Assembly: GCF_014493765.1 (NCBI RefSeq)
Contig: NZ_JACTVJ010000010.1
Span: 434,001-498,000, forward strand
DNA: 64,000 bases
Reading direction: 5' to 3'
From: Streptomyces polyasparticus
Lineage (GTDB): Bacteria; Actinomycetota; Actinomycetes; Streptomycetales; Streptomycetaceae
The position numbers and the translations under genes are program-made. This document shows, piece after piece, positions 52,385 to 61,258 of the stretch. The notes under the pieces were generated by a model that was not told where the DNA came from, did no database searches, and was given only the letters and a program-made list of their open reading frames with translations. Each line of letters opens with the position of its first letter. Position 1 is the first letter of the stretch.

Positions 52385-53959
52385 TCAGGCAGGAGCGCCG
52401 GACGGCTCGGGTACCGGCGAGGTCGGACGGTCGCCCGGCGCGCGCTGTTCCCGTACGGACCGGAAGTGCCGGACCGCGAGGGCGATACGCAGCGCGATGA
52501 CCAGCACCCCGGCGCCTGACGCGACGCACAGGGCGGTGAAGGCGTCCGGCACCCACGCCAGCGCCTGGCTCGCTCCCATGAACTTCATGATCATGGCGAG
52601 GAGTGTCACCGGCAGCGCTCCCACCAGAACCCATGCCGAGGTCCCGGCGATCAGGCGCGGCAGCGATACGGGTGCGGCGGGGCGGCGCACCAGGAGCGCC
52701 GACCGTACGGCGGCCGCAAGTAGCAGCAGTGCGAGAGCGGTGACGCCCCACACCGTCACGTCGTACAGGAGGGTGGAGGGATCGTCACCCGGTGCCTCTC
52801 CTCCGGCGAGGATGCGGGCGGCGCCGAAGCCGACCTGCATCACCGCCTCGTCCTGCAGCAGCCCGTGCAGGTTCTGCTCCAGTACGAGGGCGAGGCCCTG
52901 TCCGGGCAATAGGAAAAGCATCCCCGCATAGCCGGGAGTGGCGCCGGTGTGCCAAATGGCTTTGTCGAGCGGGGCCTTGAGACCGCCGACCCGCCAGCCG
53001 AACCCGTATCCCGTCTCCTCACCGCCGGGCTGCAGGGAGGCCGACTCGCGCATCAGGCGCACGGACTCCGGTGTGAGGAGGGTCCGCCCGTCCGCCGTCT
53101 TGCCGGAGCGGAGCTGGAGGGCTGCGAAGGCGGCCAGGTCGTTCAGATCGCCACCGGTGTATCCGTACGCCGCACCGCTGTCGTCCATGCCGTCGGCGAT
53201 CGCGGCCGGCCGGCTCCACAGGTACTGATGCCCCGGCGCGAGTTGTCGGTCCAGGGCGGTGGCGCGGTCGGCGATGGCGCCCTTCATCCCGGCCGGCTCC
53301 AGCACGCTCTCCCGCAGATGCTCCGCGTATGGACGGCCGGTGACGGACTCGACCACGGCGGCGAGCAGCAGGTAATTGGCGCTGGTGTAGGCGTACTTGA
53401 CGCCGGGCGGGCCGAGCGGCCGCACGTCGGCGAGCGCGTCCACGCGTTCGCCGGGCCGCGGGCAGTCGGGGTCGAGGCAGTCGGCCACCTTGAAGGTGGC
53501 CGACTCGGGCAGGCCCGCGGTCTGGTTCAGCAGGTGTCGGACGGTGACCTGGGAGGCGTGCTCCCGACCGCCGAAGCGGAAAGTGGGCAGATGGTCGACG
53601 ACCCGGTCGTCCAGGCCGAGCCGCCCGTCCTGGACGAGGGTCATCACAGCGCTCGCGGTGATCGGCTTGGCGACCGAGCCCCACAGGAACGGGGTGTCGG
53701 CTGTGACCGGTGCGCCGCGTCCGTCCTTGCCCCAAGCCCGTTGGTGGACCGGGCCGTTGGCGTCGACCACGGCGTAGGCCAGACCAGGCGTGCCGGTGGC
53801 CTCCATGCGGTCGCGTATGTACGAGTCGATCTTTGCGAGGCGGTCGGGCGGGGCCTCGTCCGACCGGTCTGCGGCGGAGGTGGGCGGAGCGCACAGGAGC
53901 AGCGTGAGCAGCAGCATGAGCGTGGCCGTGGCTGCGTGTCGTAGGCGTTGGATCTGCAT
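52385..53959 (-). CDS. Membrane serine hydrolase (beta-lactamase/PBP class C type)
   Basis: 524 aa from the ATG at 53959 (GAGGAC 4 bp before it). A signal peptide is followed by a class-C-like catalytic domain: S-x-x-K as SVAK in FLWGSVAKPITASAVM, Y-x-N as YTSAN, and H-x-G as WHTGATPGY. Three to four C-terminal helices (about residues 395-500) anchor it. Such proteins are esterases or D-amino-acid peptidases rather than true beta-lactamases. It faces the TetR gene at 54041. Confidence 0.87.
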   Translation of the reverse strand: MQIQRLRHAATATLMLLLTLLLCAPPTSAADRSDEAPPDRLAKIDSYIRDRMEATGTPGLAYAVVDANGPVHQRAWGKDGRGAPVTADTPFLWGSVAKPITASAVMTLVQDGRLGLDDRVVDHLPTFRFGGREHASQVTVRHLLNQTAGLPESATFKVADCLDPDCPRPGERVDALADVRPLGPPGVKYAYTSANYLLLAAVVESVTGRPYAEHLRESVLEPAGMKGAIADRATALDRQLAPGHQYLWSRPAAIADGMDDSGAAYGYTGGDLNDLAAFAALQLRSGKTADGRTLLTPESVRLMRESASLQPGGEETGYGFGWRVGGLKAPLDKAIWHTGATPGYAGMLFLLPGQGLALVLEQNLHGLLQDEAVMQVGFGAARILAGGEAPGDDPSTLLYDVTVWGVTALALLLLAAAVRSALLVRRPAAPVSLPRLIAGTSAWVLVGALPVTLLAMIMKFMGASQALAWVPDAFTALCVASGAGVLVIALRIALAVRHFRSVREQRAPGDRPTSPVPEPSGAPA

Positions 53960-53991
53960 GGGAGTCCTCTGGGTTTGCTGACGCGTGACGA

Positions 53992-54037
53992 ATAACCGTA
54001 TGGCTATATGGTTTTTACCGTACGGTGGTACGGTTAT
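53992..54037. promoter_or_regulatory. Inverted-repeat operator of the 54041 TetR gene
   Basis: ATAACCGTA (53992-54000) and TACGGTTAT (54029-54037) are exact inverse complements, with ACCGTACGGT, itself a 10-bp palindrome, between them at 54017-54026. The A/T-rich block separates the serine hydrolase and TetR genes and ends 3 bp before the regulator's start codon. Confidence 0.7.
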
Positions 54038-54040
54038 CAA

Positions 54041-54682
54041 GTGCCGAGAGTTGCCGACCATGAAGAACGCCGACGTCAGATCGCTGACGCCGTCTGCGCG
54101 TTGATCTCCGAAAGCGGTCTGGATGCGGTGACCGTCGCCCGTACCGCCGCCACCGCCGGGATGTCCGTCGGTCTGGTGCAGCACTACTTCCGCACCAAGG
54201 ACGAGATGCTGCTGCACGCCTTCAAGGAGGTGAGCGCCCGCATCCGGGCCCGGGCGGACGGCCACATCCGGGAGGGGATCGAGCACCAGCAGCCGATCGC
54301 GCGGGTGCTGGCGCGGGCGCTGGCCGAGTTCATCCCGCTCGACGAGGGGCGCCGTACCGAGTTTCGGGTGGCCCGGGCGTTCGCGGGCCGGGCGCTGGAC
54401 GCGCCCGCGCTCGCGGAGGTCGACGTCGAGACCGCCCGTGCGCTGCGCGAGGAGATCGCGCAGGCCGTGCACAACGGCAAGGAATGCGGCGAGGTCGAGC
54501 CGGACTTGGATCCGGTGCCCGCGGCCGTACGCCTCGCGGCCGTGACGGAAGGGCTCGCGATGCAGGTCTACCGGGATGCGGAGGGCGCCGCGGGGTCCGC
54601 CGGTCTCGTGACCGACGTGCTGGACGCGGAACTCGCTGCCGTCTTCACCGGCGAGTGCCGGCAGTACGCGAATCGGAGTTGA
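54041..54682 (+). CDS. TetR-family transcriptional regulator
   Basis: 213 aa from the GTG at 54041; the operator ends just before it, suggesting a leaderless message. HTH: RRRQIADAVCALISESGLDAVTVARTAATAGMSVGLVQHYFRTKDEMLLHAF, with the BetI-like S-V-G-L-V-Q-H-Y-F helix. It likely represses itself and the divergent serine hydrolase. Confidence 0.9.
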   Translation: MPRVADHEERRRQIADAVCALISESGLDAVTVARTAATAGMSVGLVQHYFRTKDEMLLHAFKEVSARIRARADGHIREGIEHQQPIARVLARALAEFIPLDEGRRTEFRVARAFAGRALDAPALAEVDVETARALREEIAQAVHNGKECGEVEPDLDPVPAAVRLAAVTEGLAMQVYRDAEGAAGSAGLVTDVLDAELAAVFTGECRQYANRS

Positions 54683-54778
54683 CACGCGCGAACCGGCCGA
54701 GCGGGCCGGTCTGTGCCCGCTTCCGCCTTGTGCGGCCCGGTTCGGTGCCTACCACATTGCCCGAGACCAGGCCCTCGG

Positions 54779-55102
54779 CTAGCGGGTGAACGGCAAGAGA
54801 CCGCGCATGCCGGTTCGGTCCAGGGCTTCGCGGATACAGGTGCTTGCCGCTGTGAGGGCGGGACTGCCGCCGACGTGGCTGGCGGCAGGGCGCATCCCGT
54901 GGAGGGTGTGCAGACTCCCCGCGCCGCAGTACGTGACCCCCGCGAGGTGAAGCAGGAGGTGCCGGTGTCCTGATGCCGGCTCGTGTGCCACGGTGTCACT
55001 GAGTTTGCCGGCGTTGATCACGTCCAATTCCCCGACGAGGGTGGGCGTGAGGAAGGCAGGACTGCTCCCTGGGGACGCTTCGTGGCCGCCCAAACGGTCC
55101 AT
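54779..55102 (-). CDS. STAS-domain protein lacking the phosphorylation serine
   Basis: 107 aa. VGELDVINAGKLSDTVAHE and HRHLLLHLAGVTYCGAGSLHTLHGMRPAASHVGG resemble anti-anti-sigma factors. The switch D-S-S-G is replaced by C-G-A-G-S-L, so the phosphorylatable Ser is gone. No anti-sigma gene is adjacent. It could be a decayed or purely structural STAS protein. Confidence 0.6.
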   Translation of the reverse strand: MDRLGGHEASPGSSPAFLTPTLVGELDVINAGKLSDTVAHEPASGHRHLLLHLAGVTYCGAGSLHTLHGMRPAASHVGGSPALTAASTCIREALDRTGMRGLLPFTR

Positions 55103-55728
55103 CGATCCGCTCCTTCACGCCGCGAAGGCGAGGCCCGGGCAGGTCGTTCACGCCGCGGAGGGCTGTCTGGTCGCGCGCGGACGGTCCAAGTGACCCTTCA
55201 AGAAGGACCTTTGGGGCGGATACCGGGAGAGGGCCGGTAGGCAGAGGAACACAGCTCGACCTCCCGACGAGTTGTCGCCGACAACTCAGCCAGAGGGCCT
55301 GCCCCGAAGCGTCCAGCGGAGCAGGGTTTCGTCCCTGTTGGTCATGGGCGCCCAGGCCCCGGTGTGGTTGCTGGTCCGGTTCGGCGGACGGGCGAAGCTG
55401 AACTCGATAGGCCGATGCTGGTGGGCATCAAAGCCGGCCTCCGCCTTCCCTTGGCGCGTCGGATGTGTGACGGAGGCGAGCGTCTGGCTGTCGGTGTGCT
55501 GGTTACGGGCCGCCCCCTGAACTTTGCGAGGGATCTCAGGGTCACGTCACGGGCGGGATCGACCTACCGGCTCGCGACCGGGCTTTACCGACCCTTTACA
55601 GTGGATGCAGCAGTATCTCTGTTTCCCCGACGTCGTGCGAGAAGGAGCCCGAGGCCCGAAATGGGTGAGCCTCCCAGTACCAGCCGTGCCATGTCCCACC
55701 CGCGTTGTCCGGGATGGGGGGTGGCAAG
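55103..55728. other. 626-bp gap upstream of the CNNM genes
   Basis: No gene is convincing in either direction. It contains a hairpin GAGTTGTCG/CGACAACTC (55269-55287, one-base loop), which could end transcription of an upstream gene. The last about 150 bp must carry the promoter of the CNNM cluster. I looked for Mg2+ or Mn2+ riboswitch landmarks and saw none I would defend. Confidence 0.4.
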
Positions 55729-57084
55729 GTGACCGAGATCCTGCTGCTGCTCCTCGCCCTGCTCCTGACCCTGGTCTGCGCGGTCTTCGTCGCGGCCGAG
55801 TTCTCGCTGACCACCGTCGAACGGGCGGACCTCGAGCGGGCCGCCGAAGCCGGTGAGCGCGGTGCGGCCGGCGCCTTGAAGGCGGCGCGCCGGCTCATCT
55901 TCCAGCTCTCCGGGGCCCAGCTCGGCATCACCGTGACCTCGCTGGTGATCGGTATGCTCGCCGAGCCGTCGCTCGCGGTGCTGCTGCGCGGACCGCTGCA
56001 GGCGATCGGTCTCGGCGCCGCAGCTTCGTCGGTGGCGACCGTGCTCGGCGTGGTCGTCTCCACCGTTGTCCTGATGGTGTTCGGCGAGCTGGTGCCGAAG
56101 AACTGGGCGATCTCCCGGCCGCTGGCCGTCGCCAAGGTGGTGGCAGGCCCGCAGCGCGGCTTCACCGCCGCGTTCGCCCCGTTCATCCGCCACTTGAACA
56201 ACACCGCGAACCGGTTCGTACGCCGCTTCGGCCTGGAACCCGCCGAGGAACTGGCCTCCGCACGCGGCCCCGAGGAACTGGTCGCGCTCGCCCAGCACTC
56301 CGCGGCCGAGGGCGCCATCGAGGCGGACTCGGCCGAACTGTTCGTGCGCACCCTGCACTTGAACGAGCTCACCGCCGAGAACGTGATGACCCCGCGCGTC
56401 GACGTCCGAGCCCTGGAGGCACACGCCACGGCGGCGGACGCGGCCCATCTGTGCCACGCCACGGGCTTGTCCCGGTTCCCGGTCTACCGCGACAGCCTGG
56501 ACGAGGTCATCGGCACCGTCCACATCCGCGATGTCCTCGCGCTCGCTCCGCAGGAGCGCGCCGTCACCCCGGTCACCGCCCTGACCACGCGGCCGCTGCT
56601 CGTGCCGGACAGCCTGCCGGCCGACCGGCTCCTTCAGCGGCTGCGGGCGACCCGCACCATGGCGATCGTCATCGACGAGTACGGCGGCACGGCCGGCGTC
56701 GCCACGGTCGAGGACATCGTCGAGGAGGTCGTCGGCGAGGTACGCGACGAGCACGACCCCATCGAGGTCCCGGACCTGCTGCCCGCCCCGCCGACCGAGG
56801 ACGGCCGGCCCACCTGGGAAGCGGACGGCAGTGTCCGCATCGACGAACTGGCGGCCATCGGCCTGACGGTGCCGGACGGCCCGTACGAGACCGTGGCCGG
56901 ACTGATCGCCACGCGCCTGGCCCGCATCCCGGCCGAAGGTGACCAGGTCGAGGTCGACGGCTGGCTGCTCGATGTCCTCGACGTCGGCCACCACGTCGCC
57001 GAACGCGTCCACCTCACCGCACCCGCCGCACCGCCCCACGGCTTTCCGCAGCCGGCTCAGCACTCCTGGGAGATCGCGCGATGA
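55729..57084 (+). CDS. CNNM/HlyC-type membrane protein, long form 1
   Basis: 451 aa from the GTG at 55729. The DUF21 membrane domain has FVAAEFSLTTVERADLE, SGAQLGITVTSLVIGMLAEP and FGELVPKNWAISRP. A CBS pair follows (NVMTPRVDVRALEA, TGLSRFPVYRDSLDEVIGTVHIRDVL, AIVIDEYGGTAGVATVEDIVEEVVGEV), then a CorC_HlyC domain (residues about 355-435). This group is linked to Mg2+/Co2+ export or sensing. The next gene starts 4 bp before this stop. Confidence 0.88.
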   Translation: MTEILLLLLALLLTLVCAVFVAAEFSLTTVERADLERAAEAGERGAAGALKAARRLIFQLSGAQLGITVTSLVIGMLAEPSLAVLLRGPLQAIGLGAAASSVATVLGVVVSTVVLMVFGELVPKNWAISRPLAVAKVVAGPQRGFTAAFAPFIRHLNNTANRFVRRFGLEPAEELASARGPEELVALAQHSAAEGAIEADSAELFVRTLHLNELTAENVMTPRVDVRALEAHATAADAAHLCHATGLSRFPVYRDSLDEVIGTVHIRDVLALAPQERAVTPVTALTTRPLLVPDSLPADRLLQRLRATRTMAIVIDEYGGTAGVATVEDIVEEVVGEVRDEHDPIEVPDLLPAPPTEDGRPTWEADGSVRIDELAAIGLTVPDGPYETVAGLIATRLARIPAEGDQVEVDGWLLDVLDVGHHVAERVHLTAPAAPPHGFPQPAQHSWEIAR

Positions 57085-58103
57085 CCACGCTGCAACTCCT
57101 CATCGGCGCCGTGACGCTGCTGACCAACGCGTTCTTCGTCGGCGCCGAGTTCGCCATGATCTCCGTACGGCGCAGCCAGATCGAGCCGCGCGCCCGCGAA
57201 GGCCACCGCCGCGCCCGCATCACCCTGTGGGGCATCGAGCACATCTCGCAGATGATGGCCACCGCCCAGCTCGGCATCACGGTCTCCTCGCTGGTCCTGG
57301 GCGCGGTCGCCGAACCGGCCATCGCGCATCTCCTGGAGCCGGCCTTCGAGGCCGCACACATCCCGCACGCCCTGGTCCACCCGATCGCCTTCGTCATCGC
57401 GCTCGCCGTGGCGACGTATCTGCACATGCTGATCGGCGAGATGGTCCCCAAGAACATCGCGCTCGCCGCCCCCACCCAGACCGCGCTGCTGCTCGGCCCG
57501 CCCCTGGTGGCCCTGACCCAGGCCCTGCGTCCGCTGGTCTTCGGTATCAACGCCTTCGCCAACGGGCTGCTCAAGCTGCTCAAGGTGGAGGCCAAGGATG
57601 AGCTGGAGGCCGTGGCCACCGACGATCAGCTCGCCCGCATGGTCGCTGACTCAAGCCAGGCCGGGCTGCTCTCGCCCGCGGACGGCGAGCGGTTGCGCGA
57701 CGCGCTGGAGCTGGGCAGCCGGCCGGTCGGCGAGATCCTCGTGCCGGCGGCCCGTATGCACACGGTCGCGCACACCATCACTCCGGCCCAGCTGGAGCGC
57801 CGCGCCGCTGTTGCGGGCTTCTCCCGCTTCCCGGTCACCGGACCCGGCGGGGCGCTGCTCGGCTACCTTCACATCAAGGACACCCTGGGCGTCGCCGAGC
57901 GGGAGCGTCCTTTCCCGGCCGCAGCGCTGCACCCCGTCACTCGCGTGCGTATCGATACCCCACTGGACGACACCCTCACCGCCCTGCGCGCCGAGGGCAG
58001 CCACCTCGCCGCGGTGACCGGCGAGAGCGGCACTGTGCTGGGATTCGTGACCATGGAGGACGTGCTGAGCGAGCTGGTCGGACCGGCACCCGCAGCCGCC
58101 TGA
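57081..58103 (+). CDS. CNNM-type membrane protein, short form 1
   Basis: 340 aa, ATGA-coupled to the long form. DUF21: FVGAEFAMISVRRSQIEPRA, TAQLGITVSSLVLGAVAEP, GEMVPKNIALAAP. A CBS pair follows (LVPAARMHTVAHTITPAQ, GFSRFPVTGPGGALLGYLHIKD, GTVLGFVTMEDVLSELVG). The CorC_HlyC domain is missing, so it ends after the CBS pair. Translational coupling suggests it assembles with the long form as a heteromer. Confidence 0.87.
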   Translation: MTTLQLLIGAVTLLTNAFFVGAEFAMISVRRSQIEPRAREGHRRARITLWGIEHISQMMATAQLGITVSSLVLGAVAEPAIAHLLEPAFEAAHIPHALVHPIAFVIALAVATYLHMLIGEMVPKNIALAAPTQTALLLGPPLVALTQALRPLVFGINAFANGLLKLLKVEAKDELEAVATDDQLARMVADSSQAGLLSPADGERLRDALELGSRPVGEILVPAARMHTVAHTITPAQLERRAAVAGFSRFPVTGPGGALLGYLHIKDTLGVAERERPFPAAALHPVTRVRIDTPLDDTLTALRAEGSHLAAVTGESGTVLGFVTMEDVLSELVGPAPAAA

Positions 58104-58234
58104 CCTGGCGGCCCGTTCCGGCCGCACCGACGATTGACCTCAGCACCCGCACACGATCGGAGACACCCCGTGTCCGCCAGACCGACGGACCCTGACGCCC
58201 TGGGCCACGGCCCCGACCAGCCGGACGGTGGCCG

Positions 58235-59578
58235 ATGCTGAGCGCCGCGCTCGGCCTGCTCGCCGTCCTCGTCCTGACCGCCGGCACCGGCTACTTCGTC
58301 GCCCAGGAGTTCGCGTACGTCGCCGCCGACCGCCTCGCGCTCGCCCGCGAGGCCGAAGCGGGCGACAAGCGCGCGGCCCGCGCGGTGAAGGTCCTGGAGA
58401 AGCTGTCCTTCATGCTGTCGGGCGCCCAGCTCGGCATCACCGTCACCGGCCTGGTCGTCGGCTTCCTCGCCGAGCCCTCCGTATCCGGGCTCCTGAAGCC
58501 GGCCCTCGACGGCACCGGCTGGTCCGACGGCGTGGTCTCCGTGATCTCGGTCGTGGTCGGCTTCGTCGTCGCGACCGTGCTGCAGATGGTCATCGGCGAG
58601 CTCGCGCCCAAGAACCTCGCGCTCGCCGTCCCGGAACGGCTCGCCAAGTCCCTGGCCGCCTCGACCCTCGCGTATCTGAAGGTCGTCGGCCCGGTCGTAC
58701 GGATCTTCGACGGTGCGGCCAACCGCATCCTGCGCAGGATCGGCATCGAACCGGTCGAGGAACTCCACCACGGCGCCACCCTCGAAGAACTCAGCCACCT
58801 CATCGGCGAATCCCACGAACACGGGCATTTGCCTGAGCAGACCGCCGAACTCCTCGACCACGCCCTGGACTTCTCCGAGCGCACCGTGGACGAGGTGATG
58901 GTGCCGCGCGCGGACGCCGTCTTCGTCCGCAAGGACGCAACCGCCGCCGAAGCCGTCGAATGTATCGCCAAGCACGGCCACTCCAACTATCCGGTCCTCG
59001 GCGATCACCCGGACGACGTGGCCGGCGTCCTCGGCGTACGCGAACTCATGCGCCTGGCCGCCGACCACTTGGAGCACGCGACGGCCGGCGAGCTGGCCCG
59101 CCGCCCGCTGCTGCTGCCCGACACCCTGCCGCTGCCGGGCGCCGTGGCGCAGATGCGCGAGCGCGACGACGAGTTCGCCGTCGTGCTCGACGAACACGGC
59201 GGGGTCGCCGGCATCGTCACCTACGAGGACATCGCCGAAGAACTCGTCGGCGACATCGCCGACGAGTCCGACGTGGTGGTGGAACTCGCCGTCTCCGACG
59301 ACACGGGCTGGGTGGTGGACGCGGGCCGCCGCCTTGACGAGGTCGCCGACGCCACAGGGATCGACCTGCCCGAGGAGGACGACTACGACACCGTCGCCGG
59401 CCTGATCATCGACCGCCTCGGCCGCTTCCCGACCGTGGGCGACCGCCTCACCGTCGAACTCGCGGACGGCTCCCACGTCGCGATCGCGGTGCTCCGCCTG
59501 GACCGGCACGTCCCCGAGCGCGTCCGTATCGAACGCCTCCCACCAGTGGCCGACACGGATGAGGAGACGACCGCGTGA
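58235..59578 (+). CDS. CNNM/HlyC-type membrane protein, long form 2
   Basis: 447 aa. Same order as long form 1: DUF21 (FVAQEFAYVAADRLALA, with Gln where the others have Ala/Gly; SGAQLGITVTGLVVGFLAEP; GELAPKNLALAVP), CBS pair (VPRADAVFVRKDATAAEAVECIAKHGHSNYPVLG, VVLDEHGGVAGIVTYEDIAEELVGD), and CorC_HlyC tail. A separate promoter probably lies in the 131 bp between this and the first pair. It overlaps the next gene by GTGA. Confidence 0.87.
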   Translation: MLSAALGLLAVLVLTAGTGYFVAQEFAYVAADRLALAREAEAGDKRAARAVKVLEKLSFMLSGAQLGITVTGLVVGFLAEPSVSGLLKPALDGTGWSDGVVSVISVVVGFVVATVLQMVIGELAPKNLALAVPERLAKSLAASTLAYLKVVGPVVRIFDGAANRILRRIGIEPVEELHHGATLEELSHLIGESHEHGHLPEQTAELLDHALDFSERTVDEVMVPRADAVFVRKDATAAEAVECIAKHGHSNYPVLGDHPDDVAGVLGVRELMRLAADHLEHATAGELARRPLLLPDTLPLPGAVAQMRERDDEFAVVLDEHGGVAGIVTYEDIAEELVGDIADESDVVVELAVSDDTGWVVDAGRRLDEVADATGIDLPEEDDYDTVAGLIIDRLGRFPTVGDRLTVELADGSHVAIAVLRLDRHVPERVRIERLPPVADTDEETTA

Positions 59579-60597
59579 GCTTCCCCATGGCCCTCTTCAT
59601 CACACTCTTGCTCCTGGTCGGCAGCGGCTTCTTCGTCGCCGCCGAGTTCGCCCTGGTCGCCGCCAAGCGCCACCGTATGGAACAGGCCGCGGCCCAAGGA
59701 CAACGCGGCGCCAAGGCCGCCCTCGCGGGCATGCGGGAGCTGTCGCTCATGCTCGCCGGCGCCCAACTCGGCATCACCCTGTGCACGCTGGGCCTCGGCG
59801 CCATCTCCAAGCCCGCCATCTCCCACGAACTCGACCCGCTCCTGGAGAAGCTGGGCCTGCCCGCCGGCCTCAGCTACGGCATCGCCTTCGCCCTCGCCAT
59901 GGTCATCGTGGTGTTCCTGCACATGGTGCTCGGCGAGATGGCCCCCAAATCCTGGGCCATCGCCCACCCCGAGCGCTCGGCGATGCTGCTCACGCCGCCG
60001 TTCCGGGCCGTGGTCAAGGCCGTCCGACCGCTGATCTGGGTCCTCAACAAGGTCAGCAACGCCCTGGTACGGATGTGCCGGGTCACCCCGCGCGACGAAC
60101 TCGCCTCGGTCCACAACCGCGAGCAACTCACGCACCTGGTGGAGGAGTCGGAACGACTCGGCCTGATCAGCGAGACCGACTCCGACCTCATCACCAGCTC
60201 GCTCACCGAGCCGCAGACACCGGTGGCCGCCCTCATGATCCCGGCCGCAGAGATCACCACGGTTCCCGGCTCGGCGGACATCGAGGAGATCCTGGCCGTG
60301 GCGGCGGCCAGTGACCGCACCCGGCTTCTCGTACGCGAGGACGGCGCGGTCATCGGTTCGGTGCACGCCCGAGACGCCATGGTCGCGCGTGCCCGCGGGC
60401 ACACCCTCATCGCCCGCGAACTGGCCCGTCCCGTACCGGACCTGACCGCACACGACACGATCGCGCAGGCCGTCGAACAGCTCCGCGCCCGCCGCGCCAC
60501 GCTCGCCGCCGTCCGCGACGATGCGGGCCGGCTCACCGGCCTGGTCAGCCTCGACGACCTGCTCGCCCGCCTGATGGAGCCCCAGCAGGCGGCCTGA
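59575..60597 (+). CDS. CNNM-type membrane protein, short form 2
   Basis: 340 aa from a GTG at 59575, overlapping the long form. DUF21: FVAAEFALVAAKRHRMEQAA, AGAQLGITLCTLGLGAISKP, GEMAPKSWAIAHP. A CBS pair follows (MIPAAEITTVPGSADIEEILAVAAASDRTRLLV, GSVHARDAMVARARG, RLTGLVSLDDLLARL) with no CorC_HlyC domain. Same length and domain content as short form 1, so the cluster is two long+short modules. A strong terminator follows. Confidence 0.87.
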   Translation: MSFPMALFITLLLLVGSGFFVAAEFALVAAKRHRMEQAAAQGQRGAKAALAGMRELSLMLAGAQLGITLCTLGLGAISKPAISHELDPLLEKLGLPAGLSYGIAFALAMVIVVFLHMVLGEMAPKSWAIAHPERSAMLLTPPFRAVVKAVRPLIWVLNKVSNALVRMCRVTPRDELASVHNREQLTHLVEESERLGLISETDSDLITSSLTEPQTPVAALMIPAAEITTVPGSADIEEILAVAAASDRTRLLVREDGAVIGSVHARDAMVARARGHTLIARELARPVPDLTAHDTIAQAVEQLRARRATLAAVRDDAGRLTGLVSLDDLLARLMEPQQAA

Positions 60598-60608
60598 TCA
60601 CATCGGCA

Positions 60609-60641
60609 GTAGTGCCCGCCACCATTGGTGGCGGGCACTAC
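60609..60641 (+). terminator. Strong hairpin ending the CNNM cluster
   Basis: GTAGTGCCCGCCACC and GGTGGCGGGCACTAC are exact inverse complements around an ATT loop, 11 bp after the last stop. No U tract follows. A leftward coding remnant ends inside it. Confidence 0.85.
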
Positions 60642-60740
60642 CACGCGAGCTTGAGCAGCGGGGCCCAGCCCGGCAGCGTGATCACCCCGAGCACCTTGCC
60701 ACCCGAGGTGGACAGCAACGGGGCACGACTGAGCCCCGTG
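60638..60740 (-). pseudogene. C-terminal remnant of an unidentified protein
   Basis: The leftward frame reads F-T-G-L-S-R-A-P-L-L-S-T-S-G-G-K-V-L-G-V then ITLPGWAPLLKLAW and a TAG inside the terminator hairpin. The codon use is Streptomyces-like, but there is no start or upstream continuation. The G-K-V-L-G-V-I-T pattern is CBS-like, which is intriguing beside the CNNM genes, but it is too short to assign. Confidence 0.45.
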
Positions 60741-60839
60741 AATAGAACACTTGCACGACAGTGGTGTGTCGATGACACTGTTCCCTCCTCGGAGTTCACT
60801 CCGTCTCCGAGAAGCGGGTCAGCGAGGGAGAGGTCGACC

Positions 60840-61196
60840 GTGCCGCAGTTCGTTCTGCTCGTCCACGAGGACGAGGTCGCCTGGTCGGCAGGCGAACAGG
60901 CCGTGCGTGACCGGATTGTCGAGCAGCACTACGCGTTCGCCGAGAAGCACAGGGATGTGCTGGTCGCCGGCAACGAGTTCCAGTCCACGGCCGTGTCCGT
61001 CGACGTACGCGGTGGCGAGGTCGCCCCGTCCCCGGCTCCTGCGCCAGGTGTCGCGGTGCCCTGCGGCTACTTCCTCGTGAACGCGGACGACATCGATCAT
61101 GCCGTGCGGATCGCCGAGCAGATCCCTATGGAGTTCGGTTACGTCCAGGTGCGACCGGTGCAGGTCTGGGAGCCGCGTGAAGCACCTGCCGTGTAG
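60840..61196 (+). CDS. YciI/YCII-domain protein (DGPF family)
   Basis: 118 aa from a GTG at 60840 with GGAGAGG upstream. QFVLLVHEDEVAWSAGEQAVRDRIVEQHYAFAEKH and CGYFLVNADDIDHAVRIAEQIP are the family halves. DGPF proteins usually precede an ECF sigma-factor gene; none is here. An ACAGTG..CACTGT inverted repeat lies at 60758-60781. Confidence 0.78.
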   Translation: MPQFVLLVHEDEVAWSAGEQAVRDRIVEQHYAFAEKHRDVLVAGNEFQSTAVSVDVRGGEVAPSPAPAPGVAVPCGYFLVNADDIDHAVRIAEQIPMEFGYVQVRPVQVWEPREAPAV

Positions 61197-61258
61197 AGCG
61201 GGTGCGATGGGCGACCAAGCTGCGCGCCAGTGATGAAGTGCGGGGGCGGGGACGGCCC

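Noticed and set aside
55580-55728. Mg2+ or Mn2+ riboswitch before the CNNM cluster
   Set aside because: The conserved M-box and yybP-ykoY sequence blocks could not be found; only a generic GC-rich leader is visible.
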